A stretch of 42,453 nucleotides of DNA from CAG-390 sp045633005 (GTDB lineage Bacteria; Bacillota; Clostridia; Oscillospirales; CAG-272): positions 1-42,453 of the forward strand of contig JAZQXT010000090.1 of NCBI GenBank assembly GCA_045633005.1, written 5' to 3'. Numbering within the stretch: position 1 is the stretch's first letter; every line of letters begins with the position of its first letter. The notes below the pieces were generated by a model that was not told the origin of the DNA, made no database searches, and worked only from the letters and a program-made list of their open reading frames with translations. Made by a program: the position numbers and the translations under genes. Below, piece by piece: positions 15,514-23,249 of the stretch.

Positions 15514-17352
15514 ATGGATATTAAAAGAACTGATCTGCGCAATATCGCAATTATTGCGCACGTTGACCACGGAAAGACCACCCTCGTTGACGAAATGCTC
15601 AAGCAGGGCGGTATCTACCGTGAAAATCAGGAAACGGTTACTCGCGTTATGGACTCGGGAGACCTCGAGCGCGAGCGCGGCATCACTATTCTTGCCAAGA
15701 ATACTGCCGTTCATTACAATGACGTAAAGATAAACATTATTGATACCCCCGGTCACGCCGATTTCGGCGGCGAGGTTGAGCGCGTTCTTAAAATGGTAAA
15801 CGGCGTTATCCTTCTCGTTGACGCCGCCGAGGGCCCCATGCCCCAGACTCGTTTCGTGCTTCAGCGCGCGCTTGAGCTCAACCACCCCGTTATCGTCGTA
15901 ATAAATAAGATAGACAAGCCCGATGCGCGTCTTGAGGAGGTCGAGGAGGAGGTTCTTGAGCTTCTTATCGACCTTAACGCCACCGACGAGCAGCTTGACA
16001 GCCCCATGCTCTTCTGCTCGGGCCGTGCAGGTACGGCGTCCCTCTCCCCCTACGAGCAGGGAACCGATCTTAAGCCCCTCTTTGAGACCATCCTTAATTA
16101 TATTCCCGCACCCGAGGGCGACCCCGACGGCGAGCTTCAGCTCCTCGTTTCCTCTATCGACTACAACGAGTACGTTGGTAAGATAGGCATCGGTCGCATT
16201 GAGCGCGGTACGCTCAAGCAAAATCAGGACGTATATATTTGCAACTATCACTCCGAGGAAAAGCCCAAGAGAGTGCGCATAGTCTCCCTTTATCAGATAG
16301 ACGGTCTGCGCCGTGTTCCCGTCGAGACGGCGAGCATGGGCGATATCGTATGCTTTGCGGGCGCGGGCGACATCAATATCGGTGACACCGTTACCTCGCT
16401 CACCTGCCCCGAGCCGCTTGAGTTCGTCAAGGTCAGTGAGCCTACAATTGAGATGACCTTCTCCGTAAACGACAGCCCCTTTGCGGGCAAGGAGGGCAAG
16501 TTCGTTACCTCCCGTCAGATCCGCGACAGACTCAATCGCGAGCTTCTTAAGGACGTTTCTCTGCGCGTAAGCGACGGCGAGACCACCGATAACTTCCTCG
16601 TTGCGGGCAGAGGAGAGATGCACCTTTCCATTCTTATTGAAACGATGCGCCGCGAGGGCTACGAGCTTTGCTGTTCCACTCCCCGCGTGCTTTTCAAGGA
16701 GATCGACGGCGTTAAGTGCGAGCCTATCGAGCGCGTAACCATCGACGTTCCCGAACAGTACGTCGGCGCAGTCATCGAAAAGCTCGGTCAGCGCAAGGGT
16801 GATCTGCTTGAGATGACTCCCTCGGGCGCGAGAATGCGAATTGAGTATTCCATTCCCACAAGATGTCTTTTCGGTTACCGTTCAAAGTTTATGACCGACA
16901 CGCACGGCGAGGGTATCCTCAACTCTATTTTTGACGGATACGAGCCCTATCGCGGCGACGTGCCTATGAGATTTACGGGCTCGCTTATCGCAAGCGAGAA
17001 CGGCGAGACCACCACCTACGGACTTTTCAACTGTCAGGAGCGCGGCAGAATGTTCCTCTCTCCCGGTATGCCCGTATACGAGGGTCAGGTCGTCGGTGAG
17101 TGTCCGAAGATGGAGGATATTACGCTCAACCCCTGCAAGAGAAAGCAGCTTACGGCAATTCGCTCCGCGGGTGCCGATGAAAAGCTTCTGCTCACTCCCC
17201 CCACGGTGTTCAGCCTTGAGGAAGCTATCGAGTTTATCGGCGAGGACGAGCTTATCGAGGTAACGCCCCAGTCGCTCCGTATTCGCAAGAGGATACTTGA
17301 CACCGAAACTCGCCTCAAAGCGCAGAGCAGAGCGAGGAGAGGACTTTCGTAA
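15514..17352 (+). CDS. typA: Translational GTPase TypA/BipA
   Basis: A 612-residue ribosome-associated GTPase needed for large-subunit assembly and stress growth. G motifs: AHVDHGKTT (G1), RGITI (G2), DTPGHADFGGE (G3), NKIDKPDA (G4), then the beta-barrel domain II, two EF-G-like domains (SLRVSDGETTDNFLVAGRGEMHLSILIETMRREGYE) and the TypA-specific C-terminal domain (AGADEKLLLTPP). Length matches the family (about 607-615). The start at 15514 (MDIKRTDLRNIAIIAHVDH) is chosen by homology. The open frame runs 28 codons further upstream but overlaps the promoter. The ribosome site is weak (GGAAAG). Monocistronic, with a stem-loop array and terminator directly downstream. Confidence 0.96.
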   Translation: MDIKRTDLRNIAIIAHVDHGKTTLVDEMLKQGGIYRENQETVTRVMDSGDLERERGITILAKNTAVHYNDVKINIIDTPGHADFGGEVERVLKMVNGVILLVDAAEGPMPQTRFVLQRALELNHPVIVVINKIDKPDARLEEVEEEVLELLIDLNATDEQLDSPMLFCSGRAGTASLSPYEQGTDLKPLFETILNYIPAPEGDPDGELQLLVSSIDYNEYVGKIGIGRIERGTLKQNQDVYICNYHSEEKPKRVRIVSLYQIDGLRRVPVETASMGDIVCFAGAGDINIGDTVTSLTCPEPLEFVKVSEPTIEMTFSVNDSPFAGKEGKFVTSRQIRDRLNRELLKDVSLRVSDGETTDNFLVAGRGEMHLSILIETMRREGYELCCSTPRVLFKEIDGVKCEPIERVTIDVPEQYVGAVIEKLGQRKGDLLEMTPSGARMRIEYSIPTRCLFGYRSKFMTDTHGEGILNSIFDGYEPYRGDVPMRFTGSLIASENGETTTYGLFNCQERGRMFLSPGMPVYEGQVVGECPKMEDITLNPCKRKQLTAIRSAGADEKLLLTPPTVFSLEEAIEFIGEDELIEVTPQSLRIRKRILDTETRLKAQSRARRGLS

Positions 17353-17471
17353 AAACGGCGTTGCCGTTTTTACGGTGAAATCCGTTCCGTTGGAACGGGT
17401 GAAATACGCCTTGCGGCGTGTGAAATATTTTGCTTGTGCAAAATGTGAAACATTTGCCCTTGGGGCAAATG
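17351..17471 (+). repeat. Stem-loop array A1: five unlike hairpins joined by GTGAAAT linkers
   Basis: Starting at the typA stop: AAAAACGGC-GTT-GCCGTTTTT, then CCGTTCC-GTT-GGAACGG, ACGCC-TTGC-GGCGT, ATTTTGC-TTGT-GCAAAAT and CATTTGCCC-TTG-GGGCAAATG. Between successive hairpins the same linker GTGAAAT/C recurs (17375, 17399, 17420, 17445). Each stem has a different sequence, but loops are 3-4 nt, commonly containing TTG or GTT. The array would form the 3' untranslated part of the typA message, ending at the terminator at 17480. Period is about 21-25 nt. I do not recognise a named family. Confidence 0.85.
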
Positions 17472-17479
17472 TTAAGGAA

Positions 17480-17513
17480 AAAAGCGGAAGAAACGCAAGT
17501 TTCTTCCGCTTTT
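17480..17513. terminator. Shared bidirectional terminator between typA and the BspA-like gene
   Basis: AAAAGCGGAAGAAAC, loop GCAA, GTTTCTTCCGCTTTT: a 15-bp perfect stem. It lies exactly between the two stem-loop arrays and can end both converging transcripts. Nearly the same stem recurs at 26806-26837. Confidence 0.9.
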
Positions 17514-17526
17514 AATTTTATCAAAT

Positions 17527-17665
17527 GCTTTTTGCGAAAGCAAAAAGCTACCTTAATTTGCGCCGCAGGCGCAACATCATTGGGCGCAAGCCCACATCAT
17601 TTGCAGCTTGCTGCAACATCATTTGCGCCACGGCGCAACATCGTGTAAAACGCCACGCGTTTTAC
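17527..17665 (-). repeat. Stem-loop array A2: six hairpins with AATGATG linkers
   Basis: The hairpins (plus-strand coordinates) are GCTTTTTGC-GAAA-GCAAAAAGC (17527), TTGCGCC-GCA-GGCGCAA (17558), TGGGC-GCAA-GCCCA (17581), TTGCAGC-TT-GCTGCAA (17601), TTGCGCC-AC-GGCGCAA (17623) and GTAAAACGC-CAC-GCGTTTTAC (17645). The linker is CATCATT on plus, AATGATG on the minus-strand message of the BspA-like gene. The last hairpin overlaps that gene's stop codon. So each of the two converging genes carries an array with its own linker word, and both arrays end at one terminator. Confidence 0.85.
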
Positions 17666-18585
17666 TTACTTATGTTTCCGTCCGTGCAGTGGACGGCGTC
17701 CGCGCCGGTGCCGGAGTTCCAATAGCTTCCCTTGCTGATAGCCGCCCACTGTGCCTTTGTACCTTTAAAGTTTATGCTCCTCAGCAAGGTGCAATTGCTG
17801 AACGCCTGCATTCCAATATATGTAACGCTTTTTGGAATAGTTATGCTCGTGAGCGAGGTGCAATATTGAAACGCTCCATCGCCAATGCTCGTAACGCTGA
17901 TGGGTATGGTTATGCTCGTGAGCGCCTTACAACGGAGAAATGCATCAGTGCCAATACTTGTAACGCCGTCGGGTATGGTTATGCTCGTGAGCGCCTTGCA
18001 ATCACAGAAGGCGCCATCGTCAATTTCTCTAACATAGTCGGGCATGGTTATGCTTGTGAGTGATGAGCAGTTAGAGAACGCAAACTCGCTAATGCGTGTA
18101 ATGTAGTCGGGTATGGTTATGCTTGTGAGCGAGAAGCAATACTCGAAAGCCCGCTCGCCGATGCTCGTAACGCTGTCGGGTATGGTTATGCTCGTGAGCG
18201 ATGTGCAACGGTAGAACCCCTCGTTGTCAATGTACATGACGCTGCTGGGGATGATTACGCTTGTGAGCGAGTCGCAATAACTGAACGCCCCCTTGGCAAT
18301 GCTTGCAACAGGTTTGCCTTCGTAGGTCGAGGGGATAACAATTTCGGTGTCGGTGCAAGAGCCGATGCCGCTTACGGAATAACTTGTACCGTCGAAATCG
18401 AGTTCAAATTGAAGTCCTTCGCTCGGCTTGGGCTCTGCTTTTCCACAACCGGTGCAAGCGCCGTTTACGTAGTTGTGAGTGTGTTCGGTTTCTTCATTTC
18501 CGCTATCTTCGTCGCACGCCACAAAGCACGATGCACACATAATGAGCGCGAGAATGAGGGATAAAATTTTCGTTGTTGTTTTCAT
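17662..18585 (-). CDS. BspA-like leucine-rich-repeat lipoprotein
   Basis: A 307-residue surface lipoprotein. The signal MKTTTKILSLILALIMCASC and lipobox are followed by a short HTHNYVNGACTGCG Cys/His motif seen in many clostridial secreted proteins. Seven near-perfect 23-residue Treponema-type leucine-rich repeats follow, of the form SLTSITIPDSVTSIGERAF plus C, with degenerate first and last copies and a WYAI-like C-cap (AQWAAISKG). The DNA therefore has a 69-bp tandem periodicity prone to copy-number change. The role is probably adhesion or binding at the cell surface, as for BspA. The start at 18585 is fixed by AGGAGG 5 bases upstream; the longer frame runs into the structured leader RNA and is rejected. 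Confidence 0.9.
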   Translation of the reverse strand: MKTTTKILSLILALIMCASCFVACDEDSGNEETEHTHNYVNGACTGCGKAEPKPSEGLQFELDFDGTSYSVSGIGSCTDTEIVIPSTYEGKPVASIAKGAFSYCDSLTSVIIPSSVMYIDNEGFYRCTSLTSITIPDSVTSIGERAFEYCFSLTSITIPDYITRISEFAFSNCSSLTSITMPDYVREIDDGAFCDCKALTSITIPDGVTSIGTDAFLRCKALTSITIPISVTSIGDGAFQYCTSLTSITIPKSVTYIGMQAFSNCTLLRSINFKGTKAQWAAISKGSYWNSGTGADAVHCTDGNISK

Positions 18586-18612
18586 TTTTTCCTCCTGAAA
18601 AACAAAATAAAA

Positions 18613-18643
18613 TAAAAAAGTGCGCCTACCGAAGCGGGCGCAC
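18613..18643 (-). terminator. Intrinsic terminator in the leader of the BspA-like gene
   Basis: Minus strand: GTGCGCC, loop CGCTTCGGTA, GGCGCAC, then TTTTTTATTTT. It lies after the structured RNA and only about 16 bases before the AGGAGG site, the usual place for an attenuator or for the end of an independent small RNA. Confidence 0.8.
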
Positions 18644-18665
18644 AAAAACGCAAACTCCGATAGTC

Positions 18666-18814
18666 GCCAAACCAATCCTTTGCAAAACGGGCATAACCGT
18701 ACAAACAAAGTGGAATTTGCATTTTATCAAATTCGGCTTTGTTCATACGGAAAGAAGGGCATACTTCCCCATAAGGAAAATTATACCTGTTTTGCAATAT
18801 TCGATTGGTTTGGC
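18666..18814 (-). ncRNA. Candidate structured leader RNA or small RNA upstream of the BspA-like gene
   Basis: Four nested helices. P1: GCCAAACCAATC (18814-18803) with GATTGGTTTGGC (18677-18666), 12 bp perfect. P2: 16 positions (18796-18781 with 18696-18681), one A-C mismatch and one U-G pair. P3: CCGTATGAACAAAG (18750-18737) with CTTTGTTTGTACGG (18710-18697), 14 bp with two wobbles. P4: GAATTTG/CAAATTC with an 8-nt loop. A 30-nt one-sided bulge (18780-18751) may hold small hairpins. Three of the four non-Watson-Crick pairs work only in the minus-strand RNA. The 5' end of P1 coincides with the predicted transcription start. A terminator and then the BspA-like gene follow. I recognise no Rfam family; 6S RNA is a weak alternative. 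Confidence 0.6.
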
Positions 18815-18820
18815 ATATTT

Positions 18821-18849
18821 ATTATACCCCCATTTTTTCACTTTGTCAA
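18821..18849 (-). promoter_or_regulatory. Consensus sigma-A promoter of the structured RNA/BspA-like gene
   Basis: Minus strand: TTGACA (18844-18849), exactly 17 bp, TATAAT (18821-18826). A perfect consensus. Transcription would start around 18816-18814. Confidence 0.92.
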
Positions 18850-18866
18850 CCTTTTACACTTTTTTA

Positions 18867-18895
18867 TTGACAACCCTAAAAAAAGCGATTATAAT
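18867..18895 (+). promoter_or_regulatory. Consensus sigma-A promoter of the ABC transporter/nucleoside operon
   Basis: TTGACA (18867-18872), 17 bp, TATAAT (18890-18895). A second perfect consensus, back-to-back with the one at 18821-18849 (-35 boxes 17 bp apart). The leader to the ATG at 18939 is about 37 nt. Confidence 0.92.
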
Positions 18896-18938
18896 AAAAT
18901 AGAATAAATATATCTATTAAAGAACAAGGAACAACGAA

Positions 18939-20696
18939 ATGCTAAAACGATTCATTGCCTACTACCGTCCGTATCGCGGGATGCTTGCGCTCGATATGCT
19001 TGCGTCCGTGCTGATCTCCCTTATCGGTATGGTCTACCCGATGGTCACGAACACGATGCTCGGTGACCTCATCCCCAACCGAAAGTTCCGCGCGGTGATA
19101 ATCGCGGGACTTATCGTGCTTGCGCTCTATATCCTACGTATGGTTTTGCGCTATTTCGTGCAGTATTACGGTCACATCGTGGGTGTCAAAATGCAAGCGC
19201 AGATGCGCCGCGACCTTTTTGACCACCTGCAAAAGCTCCCCTTTTCGTTCTACGACGAGCACGAAACGGGTAAAATAATGACGCGCATGACCTCCGACCT
19301 CTTTGACGTCAGCGAGCTTGCGCACCACGGACCTGAAAATTTGCTTATCAGCTCGGTAATGCTCGTTGGCTCGTTCATCTACCTTTGCTCGCTCAACGTG
19401 TGGCTGACGCTCATCGTTTTCGCGTGCATTCCGTTCCTCATTATCGTTGCGACTATCTCGCGCCGCAAGATGCGTAAGGCGTTCTCCGAGCGCCGCAAAA
19501 GCACCGCCGTTATCAACGCCTCGCTTGAAAGCAGTATTTCGGGCATTCGCGTAACGAAGGCGTACACCAATTCCGAAAAGGAAAAGGAAAAGTTCGAGGT
19601 CGGCAACAAATCATTCGTCGAGGCTTGCCGCGACGCTTATCGCGCGATGGCGCAGTTCCACGCGGGCTCGTCGTTTATCACCGATATCTTCAACGTTATC
19701 ATACTTATCGCGGGCGGCATCTTCCTTTACAACGATGCTATCAGCTTTGCCGAGTATTCGGCGTTCATCGTTTCAATAAACCTCTTTATCTCCCCGATAA
19801 ACACCCTTATCGGCTTTATGGAGTCCTATCAGAACGGCATCAGCGGCTTTGAGAGATTCTTGCAGGTGCTTGACGCAGAGCCCGAACACGAGCCCGAAAA
19901 CGGCAAGGTGCTTACGAGCGTTGAGGGCAAGATAGAGCTTCGCTCGCTTGAATTTTCCTACGAAAGCTCGGGCGAGGTGCTTCACGGCGTTGACCTGACC
20001 GTAGAAAAGGGCAAAAAGCTTGCCCTCGTCGGCCCGTCGGGCGGCGGCAAGACCACCATTTGCCACCTAATCCCGCGCTTTTACAAAACGGGTGACAATC
20101 AGATATTCATCGACGGCACGGACATAAATTCCGTCACGGCGGAGTCGCTCCGCCGCCACATCGGTATAGTTCAGCAGGACGTGTTCCTCTTTAACGGAAC
20201 TATCCGCGAGAACATTCTTTACGGCAAGCTCGACGCGAGCGAGGACGAGGTCATCACCGCCGCCAAACGCGCAAATATCCACGATTGGGTAATGACGCTT
20301 GAGAACGGCTACGATACCGAGATAGGTGAGCGCGGTGTTAAGCTTTCGGGCGGTCAGAAGCAACGCCTTAGCATCGCGCGAGTGTTCCTTAAAGACCCCG
20401 CGATACTCATTCTTGACGAGGCGACCTCGGCACTTGACAACACCACGGAGATACTTATCCAGCGTGCGCTTGACGAGCTTTGCCGCGGCAGAACCACCAT
20501 CATCGTGGCGCACCGCCTTTCCACCGTGCGCGGCGCTGACGAGATAGCCGTTATCGCGTCGGGCAGAGTTGCGGAGCGCGGAACTCACGAGGAGCTTATG
20601 AAGCTTGAGAACGGCATCTACGCAAGGCTTTACAGCCTGCAATTCAGAGAGGGCGAGGGCGACACCGCCACCCTTTCACAAACTATTGGATTTTAA
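18939..20696 (+). CDS. ABC exporter, fused membrane and ATPase domains
   Basis: A 585-residue half-transporter of the MsbA/LmrA/YknU type. Six membrane helices span residues about 15-300 (IIAGLIVLALYILRMVLRYFV, LLISSVMLVGSFIYLCSLNVW and others). The ATPase domain starts near 330, with Walker A GPSGGGKTT (365-373), Q-loop GIVQQDVFLFNGTIRENI, signature LSGGQKQRLSIAR (469-481), Walker B ILILDEATSALD and H-loop VAHRLST. It should work as a homodimer, or as a heterodimer with an unlinked partner, to export lipid, peptide or drug. Weak ribosome site AAGGAAC. It is the first gene of an operon with HD hydrolase and nucleoside-salvage genes, 18 bp before the next gene. Substrate unknown. Confidence 0.93.
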   Translation: MLKRFIAYYRPYRGMLALDMLASVLISLIGMVYPMVTNTMLGDLIPNRKFRAVIIAGLIVLALYILRMVLRYFVQYYGHIVGVKMQAQMRRDLFDHLQKLPFSFYDEHETGKIMTRMTSDLFDVSELAHHGPENLLISSVMLVGSFIYLCSLNVWLTLIVFACIPFLIIVATISRRKMRKAFSERRKSTAVINASLESSISGIRVTKAYTNSEKEKEKFEVGNKSFVEACRDAYRAMAQFHAGSSFITDIFNVIILIAGGIFLYNDAISFAEYSAFIVSINLFISPINTLIGFMESYQNGISGFERFLQVLDAEPEHEPENGKVLTSVEGKIELRSLEFSYESSGEVLHGVDLTVEKGKKLALVGPSGGGKTTICHLIPRFYKTGDNQIFIDGTDINSVTAESLRRHIGIVQQDVFLFNGTIRENILYGKLDASEDEVITAAKRANIHDWVMTLENGYDTEIGERGVKLSGGQKQRLSIARVFLKDPAILILDEATSALDNTTEILIQRALDELCRGRTTIIVAHRLSTVRGADEIAVIASGRVAERGTHEELMKLENGIYARLYSLQFREGEGDTATLSQTIGF

Positions 20697-20714
20697 TTTC
20701 GGAGGTATACCGCA

Positions 20715-21302
20715 ATGACGGATAAGGAAAGATTTATATCTATATTTAAGGAAAAAATAACGCGCGAGGGCTCGCGCGAGCTGCTTAATTACCTTTGCTC
20801 GGAGTCGTGTGACTTTTTCATCGCGCCCGCATCCACGCGCTATCACGGCGCGGAGATCGGCGGACTTTGCCGCCACAGCCTGAACGTCTACGATTGCCTT
20901 TGCGACCAGCTCGCACGCCGCCGTATGAAGGACGATTACGGCATTCATTACAGCGAGGAGAGCATCGCCATCGCCGCGCTTCTGCATGATCTTTGCAAGA
21001 TCAATTTTTACAGGGTAGAAAGCCGCAACGTCAAGAAAAACGGCGTATGGGAGGCAGTGCCTTATTACACCATCGAGGACAATCTCCCCTACGGTCACGG
21101 CGAAAAATCCGTTTACATCATTTCGGCGTATATGCGCCTGACGCGTGACGAGGCGTTTGCCATCAGATACCACATGGGATTTTCGGGTCCCGAGGACAAA
21201 AATCAGATAGGCAGGGCGCTTGAGATGTTCCCGCTTGCGTTCGCGCTCAACGTTGCGGATATGGAGGCGGCGTACTTTATGGAAGGCAGCCCCGAAAACT
21301 GA
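20715..21302 (+). CDS. HD-domain phosphohydrolase
   Basis: A 195-residue metal-dependent phosphohydrolase with a conserved H...HD...D arrangement: CRHSLNVYD (His54), ALLHDLCKINFY (His91-Asp92), a later GHGEKSVYI, and NVADMEAAY supplying the last Asp. The HD group includes nucleotidases, 2',3'-cyclic phosphodiesterases and the YhaM exonuclease domain. The position just before deoD, deoB and cdd suggests a role in nucleotide or nucleoside turnover, but the substrate is not evident. The start is fixed by GGAGGTATACCGCA before the ATG. Confidence 0.82.
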   Translation: MTDKERFISIFKEKITREGSRELLNYLCSESCDFFIAPASTRYHGAEIGGLCRHSLNVYDCLCDQLARRRMKDDYGIHYSEESIAIAALLHDLCKINFYRVESRNVKKNGVWEAVPYYTIEDNLPYGHGEKSVYIISAYMRLTRDEAFAIRYHMGFSGPEDKNQIGRALEMFPLAFALNVADMEAAYFMEGSPEN

Positions 21303-21321
21303 ATCTTTCAGGAGGTAGAAT

Positions 21322-22047
21322 ATGTCAAATTATCCAACCCCTCATATTAACGCCGCCCCGTCCGATTTTGCAAAGACGGTGCTTATGCCGGGTGACCCCC
21401 TGCGCGCAAAATTCATTGCCGAAAATTTCCTTACCGACGCAAAGCTTGTAAACAGCGTGCGCGGTATCAACGGCTACACGGGATATTACAAGGGCGAGCG
21501 CGTCAGCGTGATGGCATCGGGTATGGGAATGCCCTCGATAGGCATTTACAGCTACGAGCTTTATAATTTTTTCGGCGTTGAAAATATTATCCGCGTTGGC
21601 TCGGCGGGCGGTATGCAGGAAAGCGTGCGCGTGCGCGATATAGTTCTCGGCGCGGGCGCTTGCACAGACTCCGCGTATGCAAATCAGTTCCGCCTTGCGG
21701 GTGCTTTTGCCCCCATTGCCGATTTTTCGCTCCTTCGCCGCGCGGCAGAGCTTGCCGAGGAGCGCGGACTTCGCTACCACGTAGGAAATATAGTTTCCTC
21801 GGACTGCTTCTATCACGATAACGCCGATGCCGCGCCCGCGTGGCAGAAAATGGGCGTTCTTGCCGTGGAGATGGAGGCGGCGGCGCTTTATATGAACGCC
21901 GCGCGTGCTGGCAAGCGTGCGCTTGCGATATGCACCGTGTCCGACCACCTGCTCACGCACGAGGCGACCACCGCCGAGGAGCGACAGACGAGCTTTACCG
22001 ATATGATGGAGCTTGCGCTTGAGGTCGCAATTTCGTTTAATAAATGA
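21322..22047 (+). CDS. deoD: Purine-nucleoside phosphorylase (hexameric, DeoD type)
   Basis: A 241-residue enzyme that cleaves purine (deoxy)ribonucleosides with phosphate to the base and (deoxy)ribose-1-phosphate. Family signatures: TPHINA, VLMPGDPLRAKFIAE (phosphate site), GMGMPSIGIYSYELY, RVGSAGGMQ, and VEMEAAALY with the following CTVSDH segment (catalytic Asp). Full length (E. coli DeoD 239). Strong CAGGAGGT ribosome site. Its stop overlaps the deoB start (ATGATGA), so the two are translationally coupled; deoB then converts the ribose-1-phosphate product. Confidence 0.96.
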   Translation: MSNYPTPHINAAPSDFAKTVLMPGDPLRAKFIAENFLTDAKLVNSVRGINGYTGYYKGERVSVMASGMGMPSIGIYSYELYNFFGVENIIRVGSAGGMQESVRVRDIVLGAGACTDSAYANQFRLAGAFAPIADFSLLRRAAELAEERGLRYHVGNIVSSDCFYHDNADAAPAWQKMGVLAVEMEAAALYMNAARAGKRALAICTVSDHLLTHEATTAEERQTSFTDMMELALEVAISFNK

Positions 22048-23249
22048 TGAACAAAGTAAATAAAAACGCCCCCGCAAAGCGCGCTTTTCTGATCGTGCTT
22101 GACAGCGCGGGGATAGGCAACGCACCCGATGCCGCACAATACGGCGACGAGGGCGCAAACACCTTTTTGTCGATATCGCGCTCGGAAAAATTTGATATCC
22201 CGAACCTTAAAAAAGCGGGGCTTGGCTGTATTGACGGCGTAGAGTACCTCGGCGGCGAGCTTGGCGGCGCGGTGTGCCGTCTGTGTGAGCGCTCGCGCGG
22301 CAAGGACACGACCACGGGGCATTGGGAGATGATGGGCGTTATCTCGTCCGTGCCGTTCCCGACCTACCCCGACGGATTTCCCGACGAAATAATTGAAAAA
22401 TTCTCTGCCGCGACGGGACGCGGCGTGCTTTGCAATAAGCCCTATTCGGGCACGGCGGTGATAAACGATTACGGAGCGGAGCATCTGCGCACGGGTGCGC
22501 TGATAGTGTATACCTCGGCGGACAGCGTTTTTCAGATAGCCGCGCACGAGGATATCGTGCCGCCCGAAAAGCTTTACGAATACTGCCGCATCGCGCGTGA
22601 CATCCTTGTGGGTGAGCACGCGGTGGGGCGCGTTATCGCGCGTCCGTTCGAGGGCGAGGCGGGTGCGTTCAAGCGCACCGCGCGCCGCCACGATTTTTCG
22701 CTTGAGCCTACGGGAAGGACGCTCCTTGACGCTATAAAAGACGCGGGGCTTGACAGTATCGCCGTCGGCAAGATAAGCGATATTTTCGCCGCGCGAGGAA
22801 TAAGTGAAAGCATACCTACCGTGTCAAACGCCGACGGTATGGAAAAGACCGAGGAGCTTTTGGAGAGGGATTTTAACGGGCTTTGCTTTGTAAATCTCGT
22901 TGAATTTGATATGACCTACGGTCACCGCAACGACGTTGACGGCTACGCCGCCGCAATGAGCGAGTTTGACCGCCACCTCGGCAGAGTTCTTCCGAAACTG
23001 CGCGAGGGCGACGTGCTGATGATAACTGCCGACCACGGCTGTGACCCTGCCTTTACCCAAAGCACCGACCACAGCCGCGAGTGCGTGCCGTGGCTCATTC
23101 TCGGCAAGGGCGTAAGGAAGATAAACCTCGGCACGCGCCACGGCTTTGACCACATCGCCGCGACTGTTGCGGAATTACTCGGCATTGATTTTGATACCGA
23201 CGCCACGGGGCTTGCCAACGATATTTTGGAGAGTAAAAATGACGAATGA
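22044..23249 (+). CDS. deoB: Phosphopentomutase
   Basis: A 401-residue alkaline-phosphatase-superfamily mutase that interconverts (deoxy)ribose-1- and -5-phosphate, feeding salvaged nucleoside sugar into central metabolism. Metal and catalytic motifs: VLDSAGIG, KDTTTGHWEMMG (the phosphorylated Thr), EFDMTYGHRNDVDGY, TADHGCDP and STDHSRE. Length is normal (about 390-407). It overlaps deoD by 4 bases at the start and cdd by 11 bases at the end, so it is tightly coupled in the salvage operon. MM at the start leaves a one-codon ambiguity. Confidence 0.96.
   Translation: MMNKVNKNAPAKRAFLIVLDSAGIGNAPDAAQYGDEGANTFLSISRSEKFDIPNLKKAGLGCIDGVEYLGGELGGAVCRLCERSRGKDTTTGHWEMMGVISSVPFPTYPDGFPDEIIEKFSAATGRGVLCNKPYSGTAVINDYGAEHLRTGALIVYTSADSVFQIAAHEDIVPPEKLYEYCRIARDILVGEHAVGRVIARPFEGEAGAFKRTARRHDFSLEPTGRTLLDAIKDAGLDSIAVGKISDIFAARGISESIPTVSNADGMEKTEELLERDFNGLCFVNLVEFDMTYGHRNDVDGYAAAMSEFDRHLGRVLPKLREGDVLMITADHGCDPAFTQSTDHSRECVPWLILGKGVRKINLGTRHGFDHIAATVAELLGIDFDTDATGLANDILESKNDE

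Noticed and set aside
17351..17665. CRISPR-like periodicity
   Set aside because: The period of about 22-25 nt comes from hairpins with different stems and a constant 7-base linker; there are no identical long repeats, no unique ~30-nt spacers and no cas genes.
18582..18797. A 71-residue open frame across the structured RNA (MQNRYNFPYG...)
   Set aside because: It starts with TTG without ribosome site, covers base-paired RNA and a terminator, and its end overlaps the BspA-like start. Treated as non-coding.
18666..18814. T-box or classical metabolite riboswitch
   Set aside because: No T-box AGGGTGG/specifier features and no core sequence of a riboswitch I know could be found, so the RNA is left unclassified.
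18666..18814. MITE with terminal inverted repeats
   Set aside because: The 12-bp closing arms look like terminal repeats, but the flanks (tagtc and atatt) are not target-site duplications and the promoter/terminator placement fits an RNA better. Not fully excluded.
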